A DNA stretch of 25,887 nt. Source: a virus. Position numbers and translations under genes: made by a program. The first letter of the stretch is position 1; every line of letters starts with the position of its first letter. Positions 1 to 7,628 of the stretch are shown here, piece after piece. The notes under the pieces are model-generated. The model saw only the letters and a list, made by a program, of their open reading frames with translations, made no database searches and was not told the DNA's origin. The stretch spans positions 1 to 25,887 of IMG/VR virus record IMGVR_UViG_3300017708_003153; one strand, given 5' to 3'.

Positions 1-628
1 CGTCCCAGGCATCTGAATAATTGTGTGGGAAGGCGTTGCCCATGTATGTCACATTTTTCATCACCTGCCTTTTATGGAAGTGTCCTGAGAACACCTGTCC
101 ACATCCTGCAAAATGATTAGTTTGTATTCCGCCCACATCTGGCATTTCGACCATGGCATTCATTTTGAAGTATGGAAGTTCAAAATGTCCAAAGACGTAT
201 TGCTGTTTCATTTTTTCAATCTTTTTATATTCATCTCCCACTATCCACGGAATAATTGCAACATCGTCTTCCACAATCCACTCGTTAACAAGATGTATGT
301 TTGGAATGTTTCTTATGAACTCCATTGAGTTTATTTCTCTTTTTTCTCTGTAGAACAAATCATGGTTGCCCATTATCACATAAACTTTCTCAAATGCCTT
401 CCCTAAACGTTCCATGTTAGAAACTGTGTAGTTCATTGTTGACACGTTTGTACTTGCCCTGTGATGGTGCCAATCGCCCAAGAAAATGCAGGTCTCACAT
501 CCGTGTAGTTTTGCCTGTTCTATGAACCAAATAATAAACGCTTCGCAGTCGTCATTGTGTATACGACTGTTACCTTTCATACCAAAGTGTATGTCCGTGA
601 AGCAGGCCACCTTGTTAAAAAATGCCAT
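1..628 (-). CDS. 47: gp47-like recombination endonuclease subunit (SbcD/Mre11-type phosphoesterase), partial
   Basis: The first 209 codons are present; the gene runs off the left edge. I translated it from the ATG at 628-626. The metallophosphoesterase motifs are in order: DIH at residues 12-14, GDWHHH at 51-56, GNHD at 87-90, GHFE at 147-150 and SGHFH at 181-185. This is the metal-site set of SbcD/Mre11 nucleases. T4 gp47 has about 339 residues, so roughly 60% is visible. With gp46 (not in the window) it forms the Mre11-Rad50-like complex that resects DNA ends for recombination-dependent replication. An AGGTGG Shine-Dalgarno lies about 7 nt upstream. The start is 4 bp past the stop of the sigma-factor gene, so the two are probably co-transcribed. 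The gp55-gp47 pairing is usual in T4-like phages. A generic calcineurin-like phosphoesterase is the alternative, but the neighbour makes gp47 more likely. Confidence 0.88.
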   Translation of the reverse strand, partial: MAFFNKVACFTDIHFGMKGNSRIHNDDCEAFIIWFIEQAKLHGCETCIFLGDWHHHRASTNVSTMNYTVSNMERLGKAFEKVYVIMGNHDLFYREKREINSMEFIRNIPNIHLVNEWIVEDDVAIIPWIVGDEYKKIEKMKQQYVFGHFELPYFKMNAMVEMPDVGGIQTNHFAGCGQVFSGHFHKRQVMKNVTYMGNAFPHNYSDAWD

Positions 629-632
629 TATA

Positions 633-1613
633 TTACCACCTTTTCTTTACGATTGGTTTGTGATTGGTCATGTCAACTTTTTTAGAATTTACAGTTTCAA
701 AATCCTCTGAGCCAATTTTACCTTTTTTCTTTAGCACTTTGTTTAATTTAGCAATACCGGTCTTATTGACTTGCATAACATCTCCGTGTGCTGTTTTCAT
801 TCTCTGTTGGTATGACGGCCCTGCGGTCTCGTTTTCGTTTTGCCTCGTGAAACTTGGCATCATGCCGTTGAACTCCAACAGGTCATCTCTTATTGCTTGA
901 TTTTTCTTTTCGATGTTCAGTATCCTTGTGAAACTGTTTGTTATGGCCGCTGTATAATATGCAAAAGGGTTATCGGACTTAGACTCGTCAAACTGCAATC
1001 CTATCTGTGACAGTTGCATCAACGCCTGTGACTGCATTTCATCATTGTATGTGTAACCTCTCCAGTTGGCCCTGGTACCATATCTCTCACACAACTTCAT
1101 GTACATCATGGCCAGTTGGTTTGTCATCTTGCCATGATCCACGGAGAAGTGTCCGTTGCTCATTCCACCCACCCAATGGCTTTTGCCCACACAAACTAGT
1201 TTGCCTTTTTTGTCAAACTTATAATGTTGGAACGGAGGGAAGTTCACTTTGCTGTGATGGTCCGCTGTGGTTTTAGGATTTCTTTTTCTTTCGTTGTCCA
1301 TAGGTACATGATCGAACATCATGACCCTGAACACAAGATCCGTTTTCTCTATCTTTCTGGGGCTCACAGTGTAGTCCACTAGTTTAATTTTCTTGAGTCC
1401 GGCCGCCTTGGCCTCTTCCCATGCTTCCTGTGTCAGTCGTTTGGCCTTGGCTTTACGTGCCTGTGCAACTGCACTAGCGTTGACCTTCTTGAGATTGGGT
1501 ACGATTAAGTCGTATTGTGCGTCTTCGGGTGTCACGTGTGAGCAGTAGGTGTTCTTGCTGGCGTGTATCTGTGCCAGCAGATCTCGATTGTTTAGGTACT
1601 TGACTCTTTTCAT
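633..1613 (-). CDS. 55: gp55-like sigma factor for late transcription
   Basis: This 326-aa protein resembles T4 gp55 in two places. The N-terminus has YLNNRDLLAQI (6-16), close to the T4 YVNNKELLQAI. A sigma region-2-like segment at 183-240 contains NWRGYTYNDEM, FDESKSDNPFAYYTAAI and SFTRILNIEKKN, matching the T4 FSGYTQSWKQEM, FDETKYKNPHAYIT and FVQRIKKERK. gp55 directs host RNA polymerase to TATAAATA late promoters. T4 gp55 is about 185 aa; here residues 20-170 are a largely unrecognised extra region rich in Lys, Arg and His. The C-terminus ends in basic PIVKKRW rather than the hydrophobic/acidic LDFLYE tail with which T4 gp55 binds the sliding clamp. The start has a good AGAAGGA Shine-Dalgarno. 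No convincing promoter for this strand was found in the 140 bp upstream. Confidence 0.85.
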   Translation of the reverse strand: MKRVKYLNNRDLLAQIHASKNTYCSHVTPEDAQYDLIVPNLKKVNASAVAQARKAKAKRLTQEAWEEAKAAGLKKIKLVDYTVSPRKIEKTDLVFRVMMFDHVPMDNERKRNPKTTADHHSKVNFPPFQHYKFDKKGKLVCVGKSHWVGGMSNGHFSVDHGKMTNQLAMMYMKLCERYGTRANWRGYTYNDEMQSQALMQLSQIGLQFDESKSDNPFAYYTAAITNSFTRILNIEKKNQAIRDDLLEFNGMMPSFTRQNENETAGPSYQQRMKTAHGDVMQVNKTGIAKLNKVLKKKGKIGSEDFETVNSKKVDMTNHKPIVKKRW

Positions 1614-1753
1614 AATTCCTTCTCTTTATGTTAATGTGAATGACCACAAACAGGTCTGTTGAATCGTGCCGTACGGTGAATTAAGTGCGCCTAGAATAAT
1701 GCCTATAAATATAGTTAAAGTATACGAAATTTTACAAAGGAAAGCAACCATTT
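1614..1753. other. Divergent intergenic region between sigma-factor gene and baseplate operon
   Basis: This 140-bp stretch separates the leftward sigma/nuclease genes from the rightward structural genes. It holds the Shine-Dalgarno sites of both flanking genes and a rightward late promoter. An 8-bp palindrome (CCGTACGG, 1669-1676) lies in its middle; its role is unknown. A weak sigma-70-like arrangement on the minus strand (CATAAA near 1618-1623) is too poor to call. No terminator hairpin or small gene is visible. Confidence 0.8.
1704..1711 (+). promoter_or_regulatory. T4-type late promoter TATAAATA
   Basis: A perfect TATAAATA octamer, the single element recognised by gp55-type late sigma factors. 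In T4 this element spans about -13 to -6, which would put the transcript start near 1717. The leader to the ATG at 1754 would then be about 37 nt and contains an AAAGGAAA Shine-Dalgarno (1736-1743). It likely drives the operon starting with the gp48-like gene. The sigma factor itself is encoded directly to the left. Confidence 0.85.
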
Positions 1754-2662
1754 ATGTTGGGAAATATAATCAAGAACGTGGGACAGGGCATATTCAACAG
1801 AACGCTGGGTAGATTGACAGGTGCCGGTATTTCCACAGATTCGAGGATTGTACGTGCAAAGGCCAAGTGGTCTGGACGTAGCGACAAGACCGACTGGCGT
1901 GTGAGATTGCAAGTGCCGGAAGGACCGTTAACACAGTTCTTTGATTTCAACAACAATCCCTTACTGCAACCATTGGCGGAATCCCAAGGCATATTCTGGC
2001 CTCTTACTCCCACAATGCAGATAGCACATCAGGCAAGTTACAACGCAATGGATCAAGTACACAGCAATTACCCACACCAGGCCTACCAGAACTCGCAAAT
2101 TGACTCTTTGAACATCATTGGTGAATTCCCTGTACAGAATCAAGACGATGCTAGGCACTGGGTAGCCACTGTCAACTTTTTAAGGACTGCGACCAAGATG
2201 TTCTTTGGTAGCGAAGGTGGTATAGATGGACTTAAAGGTAATCCACCACCGATCCTGCATCTGTATGGTTATGGGGATCATATGTTCAACAAAGTGCCTG
2301 TGGTTATAAACTCATTCAACATAGAGTTAAGACAAGGGATAGATTACATCTCCACCAAGCAAGGGAGCAAAGGTGATCTTATGAAACAGAACTACATAGC
2401 AGAGCAACAAGGTTATGTTGACTCCGGTTTAAATTATGATCCGTACACCGGCAGACCAATAAACATGGACGCAGTGAAAAATGTTAAAGTAGTGAACAAT
2501 GAAAGTAATTACGAATCACAGACGTGGGCACCCACATTGTCAAACATATCAGTGCTAGTGACCCCTGTCTACAGCAGAGAATCCATCAAGAAGTTTTCAA
2601 TGAAGAAATTTGTAAAAGGAGAACTTAACGGTAGGGGAAGCGACGAGGTAGGATTCATCTAA
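1754..2662 (+). CDS. 48: Baseplate tail-tube cap protein, gp48-like
   Basis: This 302-aa protein has a glycine-containing helical N-terminus (1-30), then a segment with beta character (about 45-200) that includes WRVRLQVPEG and INSFNIELRQGIDYIS. The latter resembles the phrase found in tail-tube-like proteins that describes a tube-strand pair. It stands immediately before gp53, where marine T4-like phages usually carry the gene annotated gp48, the protein that caps the baseplate and initiates tube polymerisation. The assignment rests on position, size and recalled similarity rather than on a diagnostic motif, so a gp54-like tube initiator is possible. It is the first gene after the perfect late promoter. 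Its stop overlaps the next start as TAATG, with an upstream AGGTAGGA Shine-Dalgarno inside this gene. Confidence 0.68.
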   Translation: MLGNIIKNVGQGIFNRTLGRLTGAGISTDSRIVRAKAKWSGRSDKTDWRVRLQVPEGPLTQFFDFNNNPLLQPLAESQGIFWPLTPTMQIAHQASYNAMDQVHSNYPHQAYQNSQIDSLNIIGEFPVQNQDDARHWVATVNFLRTATKMFFGSEGGIDGLKGNPPPILHLYGYGDHMFNKVPVVINSFNIELRQGIDYISTKQGSKGDLMKQNYIAEQQGYVDSGLNYDPYTGRPINMDAVKNVKVVNNESNYESQTWAPTLSNISVLVTPVYSRESIKKFSMKKFVKGELNGRGSDEVGFI

Positions 2663-2961
2663 TGGCCAAGTACTCAAACACATCACCGTATTTCGATACG
2701 GGCCAGATAGCAGACTACCTAGACATCTTAAATCCCAGGACGCTAACCGCGGAAGATGACGATCAAAGTTACACCATAGAGAGGACCTACGCTTACAGGC
2801 CAGACCTATTGGCCTATGACCTTTACGGTTCACCGAGACTTTGGTGGGTTTTCGCACAGCGTAACCCAGACCAGATAGAGGATCCCATTTACGACTTCAA
2901 ACCAGGAGTTACAGTTCAACTGCCAAAGAAAGAAAACCTGCTCAAAGATTTGGGGATATAA
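2662..2961 (+). CDS. 53: Baseplate wedge protein gp53
   Basis: A 99-aa protein with the hallmark of the gp53 wedge family: YRPDLLAYDLYGSPRLWWVF at residues 46-65, followed by AQRNPDQIEDPIYDFKPG and a closing LP-rich stretch. The YFDTGQIADYLD opening (10-21) is also typical. The C-terminal half resembles a LysM-like fold, as described for gp53. In T4, gp53 joins the wedge arms to the hub during baseplate assembly. T4 gp53 is about 196 aa, so this is the short form common in marine phages. It starts within the stop codon of the gp48-like gene (TAATG) and ends 3 bp before the next start. Confidence 0.9.
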   Translation: MAKYSNTSPYFDTGQIADYLDILNPRTLTAEDDDQSYTIERTYAYRPDLLAYDLYGSPRLWWVFAQRNPDQIEDPIYDFKPGVTVQLPKKENLLKDLGI

Positions 2962-2964
2962 CCT

Positions 2965-5154
2965 ATGGTAGGCAAATATAATGGTCCTGATTTTGGGTTC
3001 GTAAAAAATGTAAAGTCAAAAGCAGACAAATACAGAAATTTAGATGAATCGGCCTCCCACGCCAGGAAGGCGAGCATAAAAAAACTTCCGCTGGAGTCAG
3101 ACCCCAACGTGTTGCACAAGTTCGCGTCTTACAACACACTATTCACGCTGTCAGCGTTGAGCACCCGTGAGATACGTAATCCCAAGCAGTTCTTCAACAG
3201 TGCACCACACGACATCATAGCAAGGAGTGGTGGCATAGGTGTAACGGCCAACTATCACCAAGGACCACCAAGCGAACAGGGACAGAGGTTTTCTGATGAA
3301 GTAAAGGCCACATTAAAAAAAAGCAAAACGTTGCGTGATGGCTTGAACAAGAGTACCTTGGAATTTCTAAAAAACAATGACCTATACTTCAACAATGTCG
3401 AGATGACATCCATACCGGGACTGAATGACAAGAGGCGTCTGACCAGTGTCACAAACATCATGATGGAGTTGGTGGAACCGTCGGGACTGACGCTGTTGGA
3501 GAAAGTGAAAGCGGCCGCGGCCAACAACGGCTTCCTGGATCACCTGGACGCACCGTACTTGCTTACTATAGAGTTCAAAGGCTTTGATAACCAGGGTCGG
3601 CCAATGCAAGAGAACACAGATTTTACAAAGAGGGTTATACCTATAAAACTAACCACAATGGACATTGACGTTAACCAGGGAGGATCCTATTACAGCATCA
3701 ATGCCATACCCTACAACGAGTTTGCTCTCACTAACAACTTCATGTATCCCAGGACCAGTGGAACACTAGCATCAAATTCACTGAATGCCACATTTGCAGA
3801 TGCGGTGCAGGATCTACAGAACATATTGAATGAACAGAACGAAGAAGAGCAGGTGAAAGGATACAACCAATTCCCAGATAGGTATGACATATCGATCAGC
3901 GAGGAGCTCAATCCCGAAGCACAACTTTCATATGAACTACTGTCTCAGGCCGGCATGACGCAGAAAAAAGAAATAGCCGCTTCTGGCGAGGAGGCATTCA
4001 CCATGGAATACATCAAGTTCAACTCTGGGGTGAGTCTTTTGAAACTGCTGGAAGAACTGATGAAGACCCACCCGGACTTTGGAGCAAAGAATTTCGAAGA
4101 TTGGGAGAAGGCGGTGTCTACTCCAGGGTCAAAAACTTTTGATCCAAACGGTGCTCTGTCCACATACTTCAAGTACTTCAGGATACGTACAGCCATCGAG
4201 CCCCAGTCCAAATTCGATGAGGTAAGACAGACCAACTCCAAGATCATCAGGATCGTGGTGGAACCGTTCTACATCAGCGCCTACAACTTGGCAACAGCGG
4301 GCATACACCAGGACAAGAACTACCAAGGGTACGTGGCCAAGGCCTACAACTACATCTTCACAGGTGATAACCTGGACATACAGGATCTCAACATCAACTA
4401 CAAGGTGGCCTACTATCAGTCAAGACTGAAGGATCTAGAGGCCACAGAAAACAGGACATTCTCACAAACCAACGACGCACCGCAATCGAAGACCAGCACA
4501 CCAGGAATCAGGAAGAGACCAGATGATATGCCAGACCATCTGAATCTTCTACCGCTCCAGAGTCATCCATCTGTATATCAGAGTTCAAAGGGCAATAGGA
4601 CAGGCAAGGCCAATGCCAGAATAGACCAGTTCTTTGATGCCATTACAAATCCACAGGCGGACATGGTGGTTGTGAACATGACGATACTGGGTGATCCCGC
4701 ATGGCTAGGGGTAAGTCAATTCGTGCCGGCAACACCGAAGAATTCCAACGGCAGTTCACAGGACAACAACATAGATTTCTTCTTGGGTGGTGCAAGGACC
4801 AACGTATGGAACCCTGACCTCAAGTGTTTCAACTACGACGTGGCGGAACCAATAACCAATCTCACGTTCAAGGTGCCACAGGACTTCGACGACAAGACCG
4901 GTGTGTACGAGATGTCATCGGCACAACAGGCTGTGTTCTCGGGTCTCTACAGGGTAACACAGGTAAAACACAGTTTCAGTAACGGCCAGTTTACACAGAA
5001 TTTAACAATGGTAAGATTCAACAACCAGGACTACAATGTAACTCCAACAACGAATTACCAAATCAGTACAAAAAATGGTGTGGTAACAGGAGTCACTAAT
5101 CCAAATCAACAGGCGCAACAGGACATAATTAGTGGAACACTAGGATCATCATAA
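2965..5154 (+). CDS. Probable baseplate hub protein (gp27-like), 729 aa
   Basis: I do not recognise this protein with certainty. It lies between gp53 and the gp5-like needle gene, where the hub partner of gp5 is expected. Visible features: a basic N-terminus; a central part with LLTIEFKGFD (near 200) and repeated SYYSINAIPYNEFAL-type strands; a Gln/Glu-rich helix; and a C-terminal strand pair, GLYRVTQVKHSFSNGQFTQN at about 660-679, followed by TMVRF. A closing Y-x-V-x-x-V-x-H ... F-x-x-x-L pattern is common to hub proteins of the gp27/gpD type, so I infer a trimeric hub that holds gp5. T4 gp27 is about 391 aa; this is nearly twice as long. The tail is Gln/Ser rich. The ATG at 2965 has a modest GGGG Shine-Dalgarno at 2952-2955. 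The stop overlaps the next start as TAATG. Confidence 0.55.
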   Translation: MVGKYNGPDFGFVKNVKSKADKYRNLDESASHARKASIKKLPLESDPNVLHKFASYNTLFTLSALSTREIRNPKQFFNSAPHDIIARSGGIGVTANYHQGPPSEQGQRFSDEVKATLKKSKTLRDGLNKSTLEFLKNNDLYFNNVEMTSIPGLNDKRRLTSVTNIMMELVEPSGLTLLEKVKAAAANNGFLDHLDAPYLLTIEFKGFDNQGRPMQENTDFTKRVIPIKLTTMDIDVNQGGSYYSINAIPYNEFALTNNFMYPRTSGTLASNSLNATFADAVQDLQNILNEQNEEEQVKGYNQFPDRYDISISEELNPEAQLSYELLSQAGMTQKKEIAASGEEAFTMEYIKFNSGVSLLKLLEELMKTHPDFGAKNFEDWEKAVSTPGSKTFDPNGALSTYFKYFRIRTAIEPQSKFDEVRQTNSKIIRIVVEPFYISAYNLATAGIHQDKNYQGYVAKAYNYIFTGDNLDIQDLNINYKVAYYQSRLKDLEATENRTFSQTNDAPQSKTSTPGIRKRPDDMPDHLNLLPLQSHPSVYQSSKGNRTGKANARIDQFFDAITNPQADMVVVNMTILGDPAWLGVSQFVPATPKNSNGSSQDNNIDFFLGGARTNVWNPDLKCFNYDVAEPITNLTFKVPQDFDDKTGVYEMSSAQQAVFSGLYRVTQVKHSFSNGQFTQNLTMVRFNNQDYNVTPTTNYQISTKNGVVTGVTNPNQQAQQDIISGTLGSS

Positions 5155-7628
5155 TGGCAGGCAAAGATTACTTAAAGGGACACGCATCAACATCCAAGGC
5201 ACCAGGTAATGACACAGACTGGTCGGGAGAAAATCCCGGTCCGTACATAGGTGTCGTCAAGAATAACATCGACCCTTTGAGGATGGGCAGACTGCAGGTA
5301 AACATACCTAGCCTCAGCAAAACCAATGATCCGATCAGCGGCAACTTGGTCACATGCGAATACCTATCACCTTTCTATGGAGCCAAGGATGCCAGACACA
5401 GCATACCGGGTTCGACGGCGTACAATGACAGCCAACACAGTTATGGCTTCTGGGCAGTACCACCAGACATAGGAACCAGGGTTTTGGTGATTTTTGCTGA
5501 AGGCAAGATGGACCAAGCGTTCTGGATAGGTTGTGTGCCAGATCCCATGACCAACCAGATGACACCGGGCATAGCATCAAGCGAACTGACGCACGACGCC
5601 TTGGACGGAACTTTCGAGGGTGCGGACGCAGGATTCCAGGATGACAAAAAATCAAAATATGGCACGACCAACGTACCATCAGGAGAAGTCAACAGGACTG
5701 TTAAAGGGTTAACACCAGATCAGTTTGCCACTTTGAGAAGACCCATACACCCATTCGCTGAGACTTTATTAAAACAGGGATTGAGTGCGGACGATGTCAG
5801 GGGTAACACCTCCAGTTCGGCACGTAGAGAAACACCCAGCCAGGTGTTTGGTATCAGCACACCAGGCAGGAAGGACACTTCGACTACACCAGTCAAGGTG
5901 GGAACAAAGGATTCGGGAGCGACAGACCATGTAACAAGAAAGACCGGACACACGTTCGTAATGGACGATGGTGCGTTAGACGGCACGAACCAACTCACAA
6001 GATTGAGGACAGCGTCTGGGCACCAGTTGCTGATGCATGACACCGAAGGTGTGGTGTACATAGCCAACGGTTCCGGTAACGCCTACATAGAGATGCAGAG
6101 GAACGGCAGGATAGATGTGTATTCAGGCTTTGGGGGAATCAACCTGAGGACCGAAGGTGACTTCAACCTGCACTCAGACTCCAACATCAACATGCACGCC
6201 AACGGACAGATAAGGATGAGCTCGGCTAAGGAGATGATACAGAGTGCTGATGCGATACTGACAATTGGAGAAAAAGGAGTGTTACAGAGTTCGCCTGCAG
6301 GTGGCATACAGAGTTACGCAAAGTCAGCCATATCATCATTCACACCGGGATCACAACTACACGGCGCTACTGGCGTATTCCATGTGCAAGGTAGCCAGGT
6401 GCATTTGAACGCACCGATGGGCAGACCAGGTTCAGGTGGAGGCGGAATAACCCAATGGGGGCCAACATGGCTTACCAAAGAAAAAACTGGTATGCAACTG
6501 CGTGAAGAAGGTGACGTAGAATTATTGCAAAAAGGCGTCAACCCGCTGAAAGCATTCACTAGGCAGACCAAGACTACTGTTCACCGATTTGTGACACACG
6601 AGCCAATGTTTAGGGCCACTGCAATAGCCGGTGACTCGATCATCCCTGATACACCCGCCAACAAGAAAAAGTGGGCGGAATTGGCCAACACACCAGGTAC
6701 TCCAGAATTCATTAATCAGAGAAACAGAAAGGGAAAGGCCCGTTTCGCCCAGTACCAGGAAGATGCAAGAGGAGAGCTGAAAGAGAAGATGGGATCAAGC
6801 ACAAATGCCATAAAGGCCAAGAAGATTTTAGAGGACTTTGCCGGTAGGTATGACGAGATATATGGCATCGCTAAAGAGGCAGGTGTGTCGTTCGACATCA
6901 AGGACAGCATATCCAACAAATTCAAAGGATTCAACGTCAACACAGATGTTAAAGATCTTACCAGCACCCTCACTTCACAGGTGATTGATAACTTTACAGG
7001 AGTAAGCAAGGAACTGTTTAAGGACAACGTGTTCGTCAACAGTGCCGGTGAACTGTTTACACTTGGCAACAAAACCATGGAAGGCATAGGTGGTGTCATG
7101 GAAGGCATAGGTGGTGGTTTCGACTTGGCAAATAGCAGTCTTAATGCTGTCAAAGGTCTGAAAGGCAATCTTTCTGCAGGCAACATTCCTGCAACCATAT
7201 CCAATCTATCCAGCATCACACAAAACTACAAGAGTATCATTGGCGGAAATTTAGTGGGAATGGATCAAATCAAGGGTCTGGCTACCAAGGCAGGACTGTT
7301 CAACGCAAGGGAGGCCGGTATAATGGGACAAGGGTTCTTGCAGAACGTAGGGGCCAATATTGGGGCAAAGTTAGGAAGCATCGGCGGGGCGGTCAAAGGG
7401 TTCTTTTCGGGTTTCAAATTTAGCGATCAGAGATTGAAAGAGGACATCAAATTAATTGGCAAGTCGCCTTCGGGCATCAATGTATATTCGTTTAAATACA
7501 AGCACACCGATGGAACATACGAGGGCGTGATGGCCCAGGAGGTTCCATGGGCGAGAAAAATGACACGCACAGGATTCTATGCTGTGGATTACAGCAAAGT
7601 AGATGTGGAATTTAGGAGATTGCATTAA
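5154..7628 (+). CDS. 5: gp5-like baseplate hub/needle protein with C-terminal S74 chaperone domain
   Basis: The 824-aa protein has an N-terminal OB-fold domain (about 27-135) that opens with GPYIGVVKNNIDPLRMGRLQ and contains PPDIGTRVLVIFAEG, as in gp5/VgrG proteins. A variable linker follows. Residues about 266-420 look like the gp5/VgrG beta-helix needle: GHTFVMDDG, then short strands such as YIEMQRNGRIDVYSG and INLRTEGDFNLHSDSNINM. No lysozyme domain is visible between OB fold and needle, unlike T4 gp5 (575 aa). About 400 further residues follow: a Lys-rich helical segment, a Gly/Ala-rich amphipathic stretch (about 640-755), and a peptidase S74-like domain beginning SDQRLK (757-762) with GVMAQEV (791-797). 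The needle punctures the outer membrane at infection. Start and stop are both TAATG overlaps with AGGA-type Shine-Dalgarno sites. Confidence 0.85.
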   Translation: MAGKDYLKGHASTSKAPGNDTDWSGENPGPYIGVVKNNIDPLRMGRLQVNIPSLSKTNDPISGNLVTCEYLSPFYGAKDARHSIPGSTAYNDSQHSYGFWAVPPDIGTRVLVIFAEGKMDQAFWIGCVPDPMTNQMTPGIASSELTHDALDGTFEGADAGFQDDKKSKYGTTNVPSGEVNRTVKGLTPDQFATLRRPIHPFAETLLKQGLSADDVRGNTSSSARRETPSQVFGISTPGRKDTSTTPVKVGTKDSGATDHVTRKTGHTFVMDDGALDGTNQLTRLRTASGHQLLMHDTEGVVYIANGSGNAYIEMQRNGRIDVYSGFGGINLRTEGDFNLHSDSNINMHANGQIRMSSAKEMIQSADAILTIGEKGVLQSSPAGGIQSYAKSAISSFTPGSQLHGATGVFHVQGSQVHLNAPMGRPGSGGGGITQWGPTWLTKEKTGMQLREEGDVELLQKGVNPLKAFTRQTKTTVHRFVTHEPMFRATAIAGDSIIPDTPANKKKWAELANTPGTPEFINQRNRKGKARFAQYQEDARGELKEKMGSSTNAIKAKKILEDFAGRYDEIYGIAKEAGVSFDIKDSISNKFKGFNVNTDVKDLTSTLTSQVIDNFTGVSKELFKDNVFVNSAGELFTLGNKTMEGIGGVMEGIGGGFDLANSSLNAVKGLKGNLSAGNIPATISNLSSITQNYKSIIGGNLVGMDQIKGLATKAGLFNAREAGIMGQGFLQNVGANIGAKLGSIGGAVKGFFSGFKFSDQRLKEDIKLIGKSPSGINVYSFKYKHTDGTYEGVMAQEVPWARKMTRTGFYAVDYSKVDVEFRRLH
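7077..7118 (+). repeat. 21-bp tandem duplication inside the gp5-like gene
   Basis: Two head-to-tail copies of a 21-bp unit (7077-7097 and 7098-7118) differ by one base near the end. They encode MEGIGGV and MEGIGGG, residues 642-655, at the start of the Gly/Ala-rich stretch. The copies are almost identical at DNA level, which suggests a recent in-frame duplication. Confidence 0.9.
7410..7625 (+). other. Peptidase S74-like intramolecular chaperone domain (within gp5-like CDS)
   Basis: The last 72 residues fit the S74 domain: a Ser-Asp start followed by RLKEDI (757-764), a YSFKYK strand, GVMAQEV (791-797) and a closing VDYSKVDVEF. In phage tail spikes this domain trimerises the preceding beta-helix and then cleaves itself off just before the Ser. 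The Ser757 and Lys762 spacing matches the Ser-Lys pair I recall from the endosialidase structure. Cleavage here is inferred. Confidence 0.82.

Noticed and set aside
1614-1645. Sigma-70-type promoter for the leftward sigma-factor gene
   Set aside because: The best -10 candidate (CATAAA) matches 4 of 6 and the matching -35 is poor; not supportable.
1669-1676. CCGTACGG palindrome as an operator or a terminator stem
   Set aside because: Only 8 bp, no loop and no T-run; it may be chance. Mentioned only as part of the intergenic region.
5560-5950. Possible lysozyme domain between the OB fold and the beta-helix of the gp5-like protein
   Set aside because: No Glu-Asp-Thr muramidase pattern is visible; the stretch is a Thr/Ser/Pro-rich linker.
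6716-7219. Open frame of 167 codons on the minus strand inside the gp5-like gene
   Set aside because: It is a mirror of the coding strand, rich in Leu/Pro/Ser, with no Shine-Dalgarno or family motif, and the plus-strand protein is well supported.
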